Origin: Pseudomonadota bacterium
GTDB taxonomy: Bacteria; Pseudomonadota; Alphaproteobacteria; Rhizobiales; Xanthobacteraceae
Length of the DNA: 7,021 bases
Assembly: GCA_021779635.1 (NCBI GenBank)
Contig: JAJYAH010000359.1
Location: 1-7,021 of the forward strand
Direction: 5' to 3'
Below are positions 6,191 to 7,021 of this stretch, piece after piece; the first letter of the stretch is position 1; each line of letters begins with the position of its first letter. Both the position numbers and the translations under genes were made by a program. The notes beneath the pieces are model-generated. The model ran no database searches, had not been told where the DNA came from, and saw only the letters and a list, made by a program, of their open reading frames with translations.

Positions 6191-6200
6191 TAATCTGAAG

Positions 6201-6221
6201 CCACCGCCTTTCAGGCGGTGG
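6201..6221 (+). mobile_element. IS200/IS605-type right-end hairpin
   Basis: CCACCGCC, loop TTTCA, GGCGGTGG make a perfect 8-bp stem 51 bp after the tnpA stop. Elements of this family lack terminal inverted repeats and instead carry subterminal hairpins that TnpA binds as single-stranded DNA, with cleavage a few bases outside. The following GAGTGTTCAC is typical of such right ends (from memory), placing the element boundary near 6230. No matching left end is visible, consistent with a deletion through the 5' part. Confidence 0.75.
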
Positions 6222-6230
6222 AGTGTTCAC

Positions 6231-6467
6231 CATACTCCCCGACTGCTCCGATGTTCGAAGGATATGACCAAAGTCAATTCGCATCGGAAACCTCCTCTTC
6301 CAGCGCAAGGTTTGGGACCGAAGCCCCGGGGGAAATGGGGCGAGTGACTCGGACGAAGGAGTGCGACGGGACGCAGAATCTACGCCAACGCTGGATTATT
6401 TTTGGTGAGTTTGTGGTGAGTTTGTCGCTGACCCAAATTTCGGGGATGGAGCTAACTATTGATTTTA
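6231..6467. other. Gene-free stretch between IS remnant and tRNA fragment
   Basis: I see no credible gene here. A plus-strand open frame starting at 6218 runs through to 6597, but it begins in the IS right end and crosses the antisense strand of the tRNA fragment (its AHPTRFERVTFAFG stretch is the familiar antisense reading of a tRNA T-arm), so it is spurious. The only structure noted is the 11-bp tandem repeat at 6404-6425. Confidence 0.6.
6404..6425. repeat. 11-bp tandem direct repeat beside the attachment site
   Basis: GGTGAGTTTGT occurs twice back to back (6404-6414 and 6415-6425), 42 bp from the end of the tRNA fragment. Short direct repeats flanking an att core are what arm-type integrase sites look like, so this is a candidate arm site (inference). 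The repeat itself is directly visible. Confidence 0.6.
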
Positions 6468-6512
6468 TGGCGCACCCGACACGATTCGAACGTGTGACCT
6501 TTGCCTTTGGAG
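6468..6512 (-). repeat. Attachment site: 3' fragment of a tRNA gene, probably tRNA-Arg(CCG)
   Basis: Read on the minus strand, this is the last 45 bases of a tRNA. It has the 3' side of an anticodon arm (CTCCAAAGGCAA), the variable region AGGTC, a perfect T-arm ACACG-TTCGAAT-CGTGT, the acceptor strand CGGGTGC, discriminator G and encoded CCA (6470-6468). The 5' half is absent: bases preceding the anticodon loop (GCAGAA) cannot pair with GGCAA, and no GCACCCG acceptor partner is found upstream. From memory the match is to alphaproteobacterial tRNA-Arg(CCG), with one base different in the anticodon loop; the isotype is tentative. A 3' tRNA fragment beside a P4-type integrase is the classic duplicated attachment site left by island integration. 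Confidence 0.82.
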
Positions 6513-6599
6513 TTCTGCGCCTGGCAGCCTGCCAACACCGGCGTGCGCCTGATCTCGATTACCTTGGAGCTCGGCAACTGGTGACGGACCCGTGAGCAA

Positions 6600-6618
6600 C
6601 ATGATCCGCCTGATCATG
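6600..6618. repeat. Inverted repeat between att fragment and integrase
   Basis: CATGATC, five bases CGCCT, GATCATG form a perfect 7-bp inverted repeat, 98 bp before the integrase stop. It could be a recombination directionality or regulator site, or the base of a terminator for the minus-strand integrase; no T-run follows on either strand. Confidence 0.35.
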
Positions 6619-6715
6619 ACGCCCTCGACAGAGATCAGTCCAAGTAAGGCGCTATGCGCACGGAAGCGCACGAGCCGCCTGAGCGGAATACGATCGCTTG
6701 GCGCAATTCATTTAG

Positions 6716-7021
6716 TTAGCCCGCGCGCGACAACGGAATGATTTTATCTCCTTCGAGAGCCAACGCAGTAATATGGTCTGCCCACCACTGCATCATTCTT
6801 CGACGATCAGGCATCCACTCCGCAGCGTTGTAGGCACGTCGCACTTCGTTTCGTTCCACGTGTGAAAGCTGGCGTTCGATCCAGTCTCGGTTGAACAAGT
6901 TGGTTTCGTTCAAGATCGTGGAAGCGACGGCCCGGAAACCGTGCGTCGTGGCGCGGCCGTGATATCCCATCCGGTAGAGGGCATAGAGCATGGTGTTGCT
7001 GGACATGCAGTCGCCTTTTCC
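6716..7021 (-). CDS. P4-type tyrosine integrase, C-terminal part (5' end outside window)
   Basis: The catalytic C terminus of a phage P4-like site-specific recombinase, about 101 codons in the window before the TAA at 6718-6716. The frame is open to the right edge (GKGDC precedes the internal Met at 7006), so the true start lies beyond it. The second catalytic box is HGFR (TTHGFRAVASTILNE, 19 residues after the Met), followed by the conserved His in ERQLSHVERN and the nucleophilic Tyr in RRAYNAAEW, then the usual tail DRRRMMQWWADHI. The first catalytic Arg is outside. Such integrases insert islands into tRNA 3' ends; the tRNA fragment 203 bp downstream is its likely target core. This C terminus looks intact; whether the whole gene is functional cannot be judged. 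Confidence 0.93.
   Translation of the reverse strand, partial: GKGDCMSSNTMLYALYRMGYHGRATTHGFRAVASTILNETNLFNRDWIERQLSHVERNEVRRAYNAAEWMPDRRRMMQWWADHITALALEGDKIIPLSRAG

Noticed and set aside
6522..6534. TGGCAGCCTGCCA palindrome between the tRNA fragment and integrase
   Set aside because: Six-base arms around one base are too short to call without a second copy or context.
1..7021. CRISPR array, retron, riboswitch or toxin-antitoxin pair
   Set aside because: I looked for regularly spaced repeats, reverse transcriptase motifs, known riboswitch cores and small paired genes, and saw none.

Overview
The window reads as about 7 kb of an alphaproteobacterial chromosome, most likely Rhizobiales (Bradyrhizobium, Rhodopseudomonas or Methylobacterium type). 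This is an inference from the high-GC coding style, the look of the proteins and a tRNA-Arg 3' end of alphaproteobacterial type. No species-level marker is present.

Positions 2-2652 hold a tight plus-strand sulfide/persulfide operon. It contains the 3' end of a YgaP-type rhodanese with membrane anchor, a TauE/SafE exporter, an ETHE1/Blh-type metallo-beta-lactamase-fold persulfide dioxygenase, a stand-alone rhodanese and a 39-codon Met-rich single-span membrane microprotein. Gaps are 19, 32, -11 and 49 bp. The expected logic is that persulfide sulfur is carried by the rhodaneses, oxidised to sulfite by the dioxygenase and exported by TauE/SafE. The operon is followed by a short spacer with two inverted repeats.

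Positions 2819-5751 hold three uncharacterised genes. The first is a minus-strand 245-aa protein whose N-terminal half resembles the core-binding (SAM-like) domain of tyrosine recombinases but which has no catalytic domain. Diverging from it is a 414-aa all-helical, repeat-like protein. Convergent with that is a 240-aa protein of a family I recognise only as conserved and hypothetical. The divergent pair is the best candidate here for an undescribed functional module.

Positions 5752-7021 are a mobile-element scar zone. They carry a 5'-truncated IS200/IS605-type TnpA pseudogene with an in-frame TGG-to-TGA stop but a well preserved right-end hairpin. Further on are an 11-bp tandem repeat, a roughly 45-bp 3' fragment of a tRNA gene (minus strand, CCA encoded, probably tRNA-Arg(CCG)), and the C-terminal catalytic part of a P4-type tyrosine integrase running off the right edge. 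The tRNA fragment next to an integrase is a genomic-island attachment site, so the window very likely includes an island boundary or a junction between two islands.
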